DNA of 64,000 nt from Chryseosolibacter sp036402075. GTDB lineage: Bacteria > Bacteroidota > Bacteroidia > Cytophagales > Cyclobacteriaceae. A model generated the notes under the pieces. It made no database searches, was not told the origin of the DNA, and was given only the letters and a program-made list of their open reading frames with translations. The first letter of the stretch is position 1; every line of letters begins with the position of its first letter. Below, one piece after another: positions 26,660 through 34,686 of the stretch. The position numbers and the translations under genes were made by a program. The stretch is taken from NCBI GenBank assembly GCA_036402075.1, contig DASWTP010000141.1, positions 1 through 64,000 on the forward strand, in the 5' to 3' direction.

Positions 26660-27812
26660 ACGCTTGCTCCTTTATTTCATTTGGTTTTATCTCTTTATCG
26701 TGCAATTTTTTCGTAATAAGGTACATCATCCGCTGGAAGGTCTTGTCCCAGCTATTCTGCGAAAGAAACTCATTCACATGCTGCATCCATTCATCACGGT
26801 CATTATTCTCAAGCTCCAGTGATGCAACTCTTACAAACTCTTCAGGTGTTCCTGCAATGTTCACCAGGCCATTACGCCCGTATTGGCGCAATACATCAGC
26901 TATTGGTGTTGATATAACAGGTTTTCCGGCTGCCAGATATTCTGGTGTCTTTGTGGGACTTATATATCGCGTTGATTCATTATGAGCGAATGGCATCATG
27001 GCGATGTCCCATCCAGCTATATAAGAAGGCAATTCCTGGTAACTCTTCATTCCCAAATAATGGATGTTGGGAAGTTTGGGTAGCGCGTCAGGGCTGATTT
27101 TCGCTGTCGGACCGATCATAATGATTTGCCATTCAGGTTTTCGTTTAGCAATTCCCTCGATCAACGCCAGGTCTATACGCTCGTCAATCACACCGAAATA
27201 TCCAATCCGCGGATAACCAATAGTGGCCTGATCTGCCGGATCAACGGTGTAATGACGCGCTTTAAAATAATGCTCGGTATCGATACTGCTTGGAAAAGGA
27301 TGCACATCGTGGTGACGTGTTTTCTTCGCTTCATATAAACTATATCCTCCTGTGAACACAATGTCGGCTTTTACCAGTAACTGGTTCTCACGATCTTTCA
27401 ACGACTGCGGTGCAAACTTGAACGCAGAGAGTTCATCCATGCAATCGTAAACGGTAATCACAGGATTAAAGTGATCGCTTATCGGAAGCATCATGGGCGT
27501 GTAATACCAGAAGAAGTACTGCGTAATGTTGTTGTCAATAAAAAACTTTGACAGCATTTCTTTTTGTATCGCGATGACTTCCTCTTCGGACATACCATTC
27601 ACGAGGCGTGGCGTTACCACCGTTACCTTCTCAGCAGAGACGGAAACATCAAGAACATTTTCAACAGAATCAAAAAGTGGCTCCTCGACAAAAAAAACAT
27701 TAAACTGTTTCGCAAACCTGCTAAGAAGGTGCTGCGGACGTTGGTAGACAAAATTCCAGCGCAGATGGGAAAAACAAACGAGATGAGTTGCAGAGGTAGA
27801 AATGTTCGTCAT
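26652..27812 (-). CDS. GT-B fold glycosyltransferase (TuaH-like)
   Basis: A 386-residue glycosyltransferase. The N-terminal CFSHLRWNFVYQRPQHLLSRFA is the signature of a family 1/4-like GT-B group that includes TuaH-type proteins. The C-terminal half has the donor-binding RYISPTKTPEYLAAGKPVISTP stretch. It is the first gene of a tight five-gene run. As glf follows directly, it could transfer galactofuranose, but the donor is inferred only from the neighbour. It probably works on the cytoplasmic face of the membrane. Confidence 0.85.
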   Translation of the reverse strand: MTNISTSATHLVCFSHLRWNFVYQRPQHLLSRFAKQFNVFFVEEPLFDSVENVLDVSVSAEKVTVVTPRLVNGMSEEEVIAIQKEMLSKFFIDNNITQYFFWYYTPMMLPISDHFNPVITVYDCMDELSAFKFAPQSLKDRENQLLVKADIVFTGGYSLYEAKKTRHHDVHPFPSSIDTEHYFKARHYTVDPADQATIGYPRIGYFGVIDERIDLALIEGIAKRKPEWQIIMIGPTAKISPDALPKLPNIHYLGMKSYQELPSYIAGWDIAMMPFAHNESTRYISPTKTPEYLAAGKPVISTPIADVLRQYGRNGLVNIAGTPEEFVRVASLELENNDRDEWMQHVNEFLSQNSWDKTFQRMMYLITKKLHDKEIKPNEIKEQAYV

Positions 27813-27897
27813 ATGGTGTTAGAATTAGCGATGGTGTTAAGGGCTATTCTCATGCCACAGGTCATTCCTCCGCTTTTATGACCAGGCAGTGGTTTCT

Positions 27898-27913
27898 GGG
27901 TAATTAAATACCC
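27898..27913. promoter_or_regulatory. Near-perfect 16-bp palindrome upstream of the glycosyltransferase/glf operon
   Basis: GGGTAATTAAATACCC pairs at 7 of 8 positions and lies 86-101 bases before the start of the first cluster gene. It could be an operator; no matching -7 box was identified. Confidence 0.25.
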
Positions 27914-27979
27914 ATGAAGATTCTATTAATTGATGTAAATACCGCGATTTTGCCGCTTGGTTCTACATTCGAGGCAGAC

Positions 27980-28010
27980 AAAAAAAAGCCCTCCGGTTGC
28001 TCCGGAAGGC
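27980..28010 (-). terminator. Rho-independent terminator after the DUF4142 gene
   Basis: On the minus strand GCCTTCCGG/CCGGAGGGC forms a 9-bp stem with one G-T wobble and an AGCAA loop, followed by eight Ts. It lies 25 bases beyond the stop codon. Confidence 0.88.
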
Positions 28011-28034
28011 CTCTTAACTCAAAGACAAAGTCAA

Positions 28035-28634
28035 TTAAGCATTGCTATCTTTAATACGATCGTGAATCGCTTCGAGTTGATCGCGATGGCTCTTCAGCGT
28101 TGGAAGCGTCTTTGTCAACCATGCTTTCAAGTCGGCATCTTCGGTCTTGTCAATACGCTTCTCAAATTTGTTGATCGATTCTTCATGGCGATCAATCATC
28201 TCCTTGCACCACTTCTTGTCGAAATCTTTTCCAGCTTCATCCGTGAAGCGCTCGGTCTTTCTTCTCGCTTCGTCATCTTCCTCAACCGGCACGCTGATGG
28301 ACTTACTTGACGCAAAAGCTTTCAGTTCATTCAACGTCTTGGTATGATCAGCCACCAGCATAGCAGCCATTTTCTTCACTTCAGGATTTGAAGAATTGCG
28401 TGTTGCGAGCTGAGCAAACTTAATCTCACCATAATTCAGTTCAACGGTGCGGGCAACGAAGTCTGCATCGTTCTCCATGTCGTTGTCTTCAAATTTCTCA
28501 TCGTTTGCTTCGTCAGCTTGCTCCTTACTGTCCTTGCTGTCGGCAGTAGCATCGTTCGTTTCCCGCTTGGCCTCATTACAAGCCAGCATTGACACCAGGG
28601 AAACAACTGTCAATATTCTGAAAATCCGTTTCAT
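28035..28634 (-). CDS. DUF4142 family lipoprotein
   Basis: A 199-residue protein with a lipoprotein signal peptide (lipobox SMLAC) and a very acidic linker (about 20-60, Asp/Glu/Lys/Asn). The rest is a helical DUF4142 domain with the pattern DFVARTVELNYGEIKFAQLA...KKMAAMLVADHTKTLNELKAFA. DUF4142 proteins are ferritin-like in fold, often occur in stress-related regions, and have no established reaction. ATG at 28634 starts the signal peptide. A 12-bp AT palindrome (TCATTTAAATGA, 28658-28669) lies just upstream. It is divergent from the DNA ligase gene. Confidence 0.88.
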   Translation of the reverse strand: MKRIFRILTVVSLVSMLACNEAKRETNDATADSKDSKEQADEANDEKFEDNDMENDADFVARTVELNYGEIKFAQLATRNSSNPEVKKMAAMLVADHTKTLNELKAFASSKSISVPVEEDDEARRKTERFTDEAGKDFDKKWCKEMIDRHEESINKFEKRIDKTEDADLKAWLTKTLPTLKSHRDQLEAIHDRIKDSNA

Positions 28635-28798
28635 AAAAATTGGTTTTAGTTTTTCCCTCATTTAAATGAAAAGTGTTCCAGCCAGTTTCTCGCTTCCCTC
28701 GCGCGAAAGTGCTGGTTTGATTGTGTAACCGCATCCCCATTGCGAGCGGCAGTCCGTTAACCACGGCCTGAAAATTTAAAATTGCTCTAAAACGAATT

Positions 28799-29845
28799 AT
28801 GAGATCCGTTCGATCGAAGGGCAAAGAAAAGTTGACATCGTTTCATAAACCCATGCTCGCCACGCTCGGTGACCAGCCATTCAATGATCCTGAATGGATA
28901 TTTGAAATCAAATGGGACGGTTATCGCGCGATCGCACAAGTCGGCAGCAGTGAGGTGCAGCTTTATTCCAGGAACGGCCTTTCGTTCAAGCCGCTATACC
29001 CTTCCCTTGCAGAAGCGTTGACGAAATTAAAGATCGATGCTGTGTTGGATGGAGAGATTGTAGTCTTTAATGAAGACAACAAACCTGACTTTCAACAGCT
29101 GCAGCAATTCGGTGACGTGCAAAAAGGCAAGCTAATGTACTATGTGTTCGATTGCCTTTACGTTAAGGGAAAATCCATAATGGATAAACCGTTGCTTGAG
29201 CGAAAAGAAATCCTTAAACGCCTTTTGCCAGAGAACGAAATGATTCGTTATGCCGATCATGTTGAAGAAAATGGTTTGGATGTCTTTCAGCGAGTAAAGG
29301 GAATGGACCTTGAAGGTATGATTGCAAAACGGTCATCAAGTAAGTATAAAATCGGAACTCGAACATCGGACTGGCTCAAGATTAAGAACCACAATACACA
29401 GGAAGCCATTATCGCAGGATACACTGAGCCGCGAGGTAGCAGAAAATTTTTTGGTGCGCTTGTCCTCGCAATCCAGCAGGGAAGTGAACTCGTTTATATT
29501 GGCCACACCGGTACTGGCTTCTCCGACCAAACATTGCGTGAAGTGTTTGAAAAACTGCAGCCACTGGTCCGAAAAAAGTCACCATTCAGCAAGAAAGTCC
29601 CTGTGAAAGCGAATGTGACATGGGTGGCGCCAAAACTGGTCTGTAACATCAAATACTCGGAAATAACACAAGGAGGAATTCTGCGGCATCCCGTCTTTTT
29701 GGGCCTGCGCATTGACAAGAACGCCCGCGAAACAAATCAGCTCGATCAACCGATATCAACGAAACGTGTCATCGAAAAATCGCATCGAAAACCCGTTAAA
29801 AAAACGTCATTAAAGCCTAAGACCACCCTGAAGACGGAGAGCTAA
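28799..29845 (+). CDS. Stand-alone LigD-type ATP-dependent DNA ligase
   Basis: A 348-residue ligase. The nucleotidyltransferase domain carries the adenylated Lys38 in FEIKWDGYRA, with downstream motifs SRNG, LDGEIVVF, FDCLYV, EGMIAKR and DWLKIK. An OB-fold domain follows, and the last ~45 residues are a basic tail. In NHEJ systems this unit is usually fused to primase-polymerase and 3'-phosphoesterase domains as LigD; here neither is present, nor is Ku in the window. It likely seals strand breaks. The ATG at 28799 begins a Lys/Arg-rich leader. Confidence 0.9.
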   Translation: MRSVRSKGKEKLTSFHKPMLATLGDQPFNDPEWIFEIKWDGYRAIAQVGSSEVQLYSRNGLSFKPLYPSLAEALTKLKIDAVLDGEIVVFNEDNKPDFQQLQQFGDVQKGKLMYYVFDCLYVKGKSIMDKPLLERKEILKRLLPENEMIRYADHVEENGLDVFQRVKGMDLEGMIAKRSSSKYKIGTRTSDWLKIKNHNTQEAIIAGYTEPRGSRKFFGALVLAIQQGSELVYIGHTGTGFSDQTLREVFEKLQPLVRKKSPFSKKVPVKANVTWVAPKLVCNIKYSEITQGGILRHPVFLGLRIDKNARETNQLDQPISTKRVIEKSHRKPVKKTSLKPKTTLKTES

Positions 29846-29949
29846 TTCAGGCAGTTTGGTGGATATGTACACAAAGCTGTAACAGTAAACACGCAAAAAC
29901 CTTACAAGCAAGCGTAATTGCATTGATACATTCTGTTTTTATCCTTCAA

Positions 29950-31224
29950 ATGCCTAACTTTCTGGCTCATTTACCCCGCTTGAAGACCTTACAAAAACTC
30001 CTTCTGCTGACGCTGGTGTCTGCACATCAGCTTTCACAAGCGCAGCCACGGCTTGAAAAAGGCCTGGTAGATCTTCGGCAGTATGATTTCGCGGATAATG
30101 GCGCTTTTACCCTTGATGGCGAATGGGAGTTTTACATGAGCCAGCTCATCTCACCTGGCGATTTTTCAACGATTGGCGGAGAGCCCAAAGATTACGTTGA
30201 TTTCCCTTCTGCGTGGAATATTTCTGCTGGCACTCAAAATTTTGGGTTTGCCACCTACCGGCTCACGCTCCAGTTGAACGCAAAGCAGTCACTCGCACTG
30301 CAGATTCCGCATTGTTATTCCAACTATACGCTGTGGGCAAACGGAAAGATCATTTCAGCAAACGGTGTTGTTGGCAAATCCCCGGATCAATCGAAACCGC
30401 AGTGGCTTCCCGCTACGGTAAATCTGCCCAGTGAGACTACCGTTTCACTTATTTTGCAGATATCAAACTTTCATCATGCTATTGGTGGCATTCGCGAATC
30501 AATTCTGCTCGGGGACCGCGAGGACATGCACTTTCGCAAATCCGTCTCACTAACAAGCAACCTGGTATTGGTTGTAGGCCTTTTGGTCCTCGCTCTTGTT
30601 GCAGGGTTTGTCTGTATTCTATACAAGTCAAACGCGGTATTATTTTTTGCGTGCTTTACATTGGCATGGGGAGTTCGTGAAGCGTTCTCGAACCTCTACC
30701 TGGGCGTACAGTATATGCCTGATTTTCCCTGGGCAGCAGCGGTGAAGATTGAATACACGACACTTTTCCTCGTGATGATCTTTTCCATGCTTTTCATAGG
30801 CAGTTTGTTTAAGGAAGATGTGAACACCGTATTCAAATACCTTTTTTGTTTTTGCAACCTGGTTTTCATTGGCATTGCAGTTTTCCTTGATGCATCTGTT
30901 TATACCCAATTTCTACCAGTCTACCTTTCGTTCGCAGCTGCCTTGCTGATCTTCATCGTGTATGTGTTGATCCGCGCTGTTGTGTATGAACGACAGGGCG
31001 TTTGGCTAATCATTGCCTGCCTCTTCCTTGGTGTAATCATTTTTTCATATGACCTGATCTCGTACCAGGGACTAGCGAACTTTAACCCGATCATTATCAG
31101 CATTGGGTACCTCTCGATGTTTGCATTAATGTCTGTTGCCCTACTGTTCCAGGTAGGAATATTTAAACGTTCGGCAGCTACGAATATGCTGACCTATGAC
31201 GACCTCTATGGAGGAAACAAATAA
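29950..31224 (+). CDS. 7TM-DISM sensor-type membrane protein without output domain
   Basis: A 424-residue protein. A signal peptide (about 1-32) is followed by an extracytoplasmic jelly-roll sensor domain (about 40-190, GEWEFY...FGFATYRLTL...LWANGK, the sugar-binding-like 7TMR-DISMED type) and seven membrane helices. Most family members continue into a histidine kinase, cyclase or phosphatase; this one ends after the last helix with a short tail (TYDDLYGGNK). It may signal through a partner. ATG at 29950 is preferred over TTG 29923. Confidence 0.82.
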   Translation: MPNFLAHLPRLKTLQKLLLLTLVSAHQLSQAQPRLEKGLVDLRQYDFADNGAFTLDGEWEFYMSQLISPGDFSTIGGEPKDYVDFPSAWNISAGTQNFGFATYRLTLQLNAKQSLALQIPHCYSNYTLWANGKIISANGVVGKSPDQSKPQWLPATVNLPSETTVSLILQISNFHHAIGGIRESILLGDREDMHFRKSVSLTSNLVLVVGLLVLALVAGFVCILYKSNAVLFFACFTLAWGVREAFSNLYLGVQYMPDFPWAAAVKIEYTTLFLVMIFSMLFIGSLFKEDVNTVFKYLFCFCNLVFIGIAVFLDASVYTQFLPVYLSFAAALLIFIVYVLIRAVVYERQGVWLIIACLFLGVIIFSYDLISYQGLANFNPIIISIGYLSMFALMSVALLFQVGIFKRSAATNMLTYDDLYGGNK

Positions 31225-31226
31225 TG

Positions 31227-34200
31227 CTAGTTGATGATGTGTACCCAGCTCTTGCACTCGGAATATCCCTCGACCTTAACATCATAGTAGTACACACCTG
31301 ACGCAAGCTCTTCATTCGGCCAGTTGTATTGGTAGTCATCATCATGAAAGAGAATTCTACCCCAACGATTGTAGGCGGTAAGTGAAACCTTGATTCCATA
31401 CTGTGATGGCGTGACACCCGGAGTATCACCGAGTTGTACGGTAAGAAAGTCATTAATATCATCGTCCACTCCAGGCGTGATTACATTGGGAACAACGATT
31501 CTGAACATCGGTATCTCCTCAATCTGTTCCACTACGCAATCCACACGATTGGTAACGAGTCGAACTTTGAAGACTCCTTCATTCTCAAATTCGTGTGTGG
31601 TTTCCTCTTCATCGGAAGTTGTGCCGTCACCAAAATCAAAATATACAATGTCATCTGCCTCGAGACTATCGGTCGAGCTCTTCACGCCCAGCAACAACTT
31701 TCCACTGCACGATGACATGCGATTGAATTCAAAGGTGGGGTTGATACCCGGGATAACATTAAGCTTCACCGTATCCTTAGTCACGCAACCAGTCGCTTCT
31801 GTGATTGTCACGAAATAGGAAGTTGTATCTTTGGGACTCACTACAGGCTGTCCAAGAGTTGAAGTAAAAGAACCGTCATCGTTTGTCCAAGAGTACGATG
31901 ACCCTCCGGAAGCGTTAAGCCTGTATTGTTCACCAAAACAAATGTCATCATCGGCCGGGCCTTTGCCCACACGCCTGTCAACGGTTACGTAAGTTGAGGT
32001 CGAGTCAATTCCTTTGCAAGTCCGTTCATCGATGATCTTCAATTTGACAAGGAAAGTTCCCTCCTTCTTGTACTCATGCACGAAGGCTGCCGTGTCGCGC
32101 CTTGAGTAAAATGTTCCATCGCCCATCGTCCATTCGTGTATTTCACCGCCAATACTTTTGTTTTCGAACATCAGCTTGTCTGGCATGCAGACATGGTTTT
32201 GGCCCGGGAAATTTCGTTTTGGGCTGTTTGTCCGGATAATCGCACGAAGCGAACTCAGGTCAAACTTGAAGGCCGCGTTATTACAATTCGGGCTCGCGTT
32301 GGTTCGCGACCACGCGCCAGGTGTGGTTGGGAAATCGGATTTGGGAAACCCGGTTCCCGCACGGCAACCTGCACACACCGCATGATAGACGGTACCGCGT
32401 TTATCAAAGCGACTCGTTCCGCCATCAACATGCGTAAACGACTGATTGCCCCCAAGAAACGTTCCGTAGAGAAACTTCTTAGCGTCATCGTATAGTACGA
32501 TAAAATAAAAATCGTTTCCGCTGGTATTACGTTGAAAGGCATCGTCACTTACTTGCAGGCCAAGGCTGTTGGTATTCCATCCTCCAACAAATCGGTTAAG
32601 CACGCCACCCGCCCAACCGCTCATGTAGATAATCCCGCAGTCGTTAACGAGGAAGGCCGTGGGTGAAATGTCGGGTGTTACGCGCCCTGAGCCAAACACT
32701 GTAGAGAACTCTATCGCGCTGAGATCGTTTCTGAATTTCTGCAGAAACTGCCCACTACGAGGCTTGTTGTAAATTCCGGCTGTAATGGGAAACGAGGTCG
32801 AGGTTGTCTGACCGTACACATAAACTTCTTCGGCTGTGTTGAGGTCAAGGAAATACACCTGGTCGAACAGGTCACGTCCCGTGTAAGTTGCATTTAAAAT
32901 CCGTTTCCCATCTGACTGTAGCTTTACCATCCACCCATCCACATCACCATTCCATGTACTGTCATACGCGTTCTTAGGAAAATGAAAATCGCTATAAGGG
33001 AAATCTTCACTATTTGTTCCCCCCGCCACAAACAAGTTGTTGTCTTTATCTAGCTTGATCGAGTAAGCGGCATCGGTCTCATCTCCTCCCAGGTAGTTGC
33101 TCCAGACGATTTGCGAAAGATCGGGAGTCATCTTCACGACAAGCGCATCGGTCAGTCCACCGTTGTATTCATCATGAAAGCCGTTCACCATCGGAAAATC
33201 CTCCGAAGCCGTCACGGAGCTAATGTAGACGTTGCCTTCGTTGTCGGTAATAACATCACCGCGAAGCTGGTCGCCATAGTTTTTCACGAGCTCACTTCCC
33301 TGGATATTCAAGCCATCGTTTTCGGATCCCCCGAGGTAAGTTGATGCCAACATCACGCTGCCATCGCGGTTAAACCGCGAGATAAAAATATCGCAGCCTG
33401 CGAAGTATGAAACAACGTGATTATCCGCTTCTCCTCCCTGGAACTCTCTCAGGAAGGCACCCGCAGAAGTTGGAAAATCTGACGAACTCGTTGTTCCGAG
33501 AACAATTAATTCTTCATTGCTGTTCATCACCAGGCTGTGCGGTGATTCTGGACCCGAGCCTCCGAGGTGCGTGGCATAGAGCAGTTTTTTTCCGAGCGAA
33601 TCGTATTTCAGAATTCCAATATCCCAATCTCCACCGCTCAGTCGCTGGAAAGCACCAGGCGTAGCTGGAAAGGCTCCGCCAAGACTTTGGCTAGTCACCC
33701 CAGCCGAATAAAGATTTCCGTGCTCGCCCGGGGTTGCTGTGCTTCCCCAGTTGTCTGCTGTCGATCCTGAATACGTTGAAAAAATTAAAAGTGGGTCTAC
33801 AATCAACTCGTAACAGGGATCGTAGCCATCAGGAAAACAAAACGTCACAAGGTCAACGTTCAGTGAATACGAAACATCTACGTGCACTTTCTTTCCATCA
33901 ATAATCTGCCACGCTACCGGACGTTTTTCGATTAGATCACCGAGTGTTGTCTTGATGTAGAGGTTGCCGTTGTCGAGGAGCAGGTTTTCTGCACCTTCAT
34001 ATCGAACAACAATCTGGGAAGGATCCGACCAAGGCGATACAATGTAGTCGTATTTAAGGTTTTCACCGACTGAATATATTTTCAAACCGATGCCGGGGTA
34101 AATATCGTTGTATAAAATACCAGTGTAGCCGTAAGCATGGCTCGCCCACCGCTTCGGATCTTTGCCGAGGTAAAAATTCGAATAGCTATCAGTTCTTCCA

Positions 34201-34520
34201 AGAGGCGAATACGTTGCCGACAAGTTAGCACCAACAAAAGATGCTCTTACGAGATGTCCTTTAATCGCATTGGACGCATCGGGCTTCAGGTGCTCATGCG
34301 TCTTCAAATGATTCGCCTCAAGCTGCGATTTATCGATGAGCTGATACGCGAAATAACCTGCGCCAATCCGCATTTGCCCGCCTGGAACTAACGCCCCAAA
34401 ATGGACATCGTGGCTCCATTGGTTTTTGTTTTCGACAAAAGTCAGCGATGCCTCCTGCGCACTTACTGTGGAAGCAGCGAACAGGATGACAATTGCGAGA
34501 AAAACACCTTGCCTGATCAT
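31227..34520 (-). CDS. Giant secreted beta-propeller/PKD protein with T9SS type B (gliding) C-terminus
   Basis: A 1097-residue surface protein. After a signal peptide (VSAQ at about 22) come a DUF7948-type N-terminal region (FVENKNQWSHDVHFGA), SBBP-like propeller repeats (YLGG..D. / TYLGGSENDGLN, NYLGGDETDAAY, TFLGGN), and PKD-like domains (EWTMGDGTFYS, YFDFGDGTTSDEEE). The tail NVITPGVDDDIND...TAYNRWGRILFH...LASGVYYYDV is the gliding motility-associated, type B sorting domain. Type B substrates are typically retained as adhesins. The convergent 7TM-DISM gene ends two bases from its stop. Confidence 0.9.
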   Translation of the reverse strand: MIRQGVFLAIVILFAASTVSAQEASLTFVENKNQWSHDVHFGALVPGGQMRIGAGYFAYQLIDKSQLEANHLKTHEHLKPDASNAIKGHLVRASFVGANLSATYSPLGRTDSYSNFYLGKDPKRWASHAYGYTGILYNDIYPGIGLKIYSVGENLKYDYIVSPWSDPSQIVVRYEGAENLLLDNGNLYIKTTLGDLIEKRPVAWQIIDGKKVHVDVSYSLNVDLVTFCFPDGYDPCYELIVDPLLIFSTYSGSTADNWGSTATPGEHGNLYSAGVTSQSLGGAFPATPGAFQRLSGGDWDIGILKYDSLGKKLLYATHLGGSGPESPHSLVMNSNEELIVLGTTSSSDFPTSAGAFLREFQGGEADNHVVSYFAGCDIFISRFNRDGSVMLASTYLGGSENDGLNIQGSELVKNYGDQLRGDVITDNEGNVYISSVTASEDFPMVNGFHDEYNGGLTDALVVKMTPDLSQIVWSNYLGGDETDAAYSIKLDKDNNLFVAGGTNSEDFPYSDFHFPKNAYDSTWNGDVDGWMVKLQSDGKRILNATYTGRDLFDQVYFLDLNTAEEVYVYGQTTSTSFPITAGIYNKPRSGQFLQKFRNDLSAIEFSTVFGSGRVTPDISPTAFLVNDCGIIYMSGWAGGVLNRFVGGWNTNSLGLQVSDDAFQRNTSGNDFYFIVLYDDAKKFLYGTFLGGNQSFTHVDGGTSRFDKRGTVYHAVCAGCRAGTGFPKSDFPTTPGAWSRTNASPNCNNAAFKFDLSSLRAIIRTNSPKRNFPGQNHVCMPDKLMFENKSIGGEIHEWTMGDGTFYSRRDTAAFVHEYKKEGTFLVKLKIIDERTCKGIDSTSTYVTVDRRVGKGPADDDICFGEQYRLNASGGSSYSWTNDDGSFTSTLGQPVVSPKDTTSYFVTITEATGCVTKDTVKLNVIPGINPTFEFNRMSSCSGKLLLGVKSSTDSLEADDIVYFDFGDGTTSDEEETTHEFENEGVFKVRLVTNRVDCVVEQIEEIPMFRIVVPNVITPGVDDDINDFLTVQLGDTPGVTPSQYGIKVSLTAYNRWGRILFHDDDYQYNWPNEELASGVYYYDVKVEGYSECKSWVHIIN

Positions 34521-34686
34521 TTCACGAATGAAAAAAGGTACACGTCATTCAGCCCAATACCTACGATTGTTCCGCGACAATTTGACCGATAGTGTTAGTT
34601 ACTTTTCGTTGAAAAAGGGAACCGCTGCAAAAAATTATTCACGGAAAAACTTTTTCGCGGAAGGCAAGATAACGAAAAACATGCAC

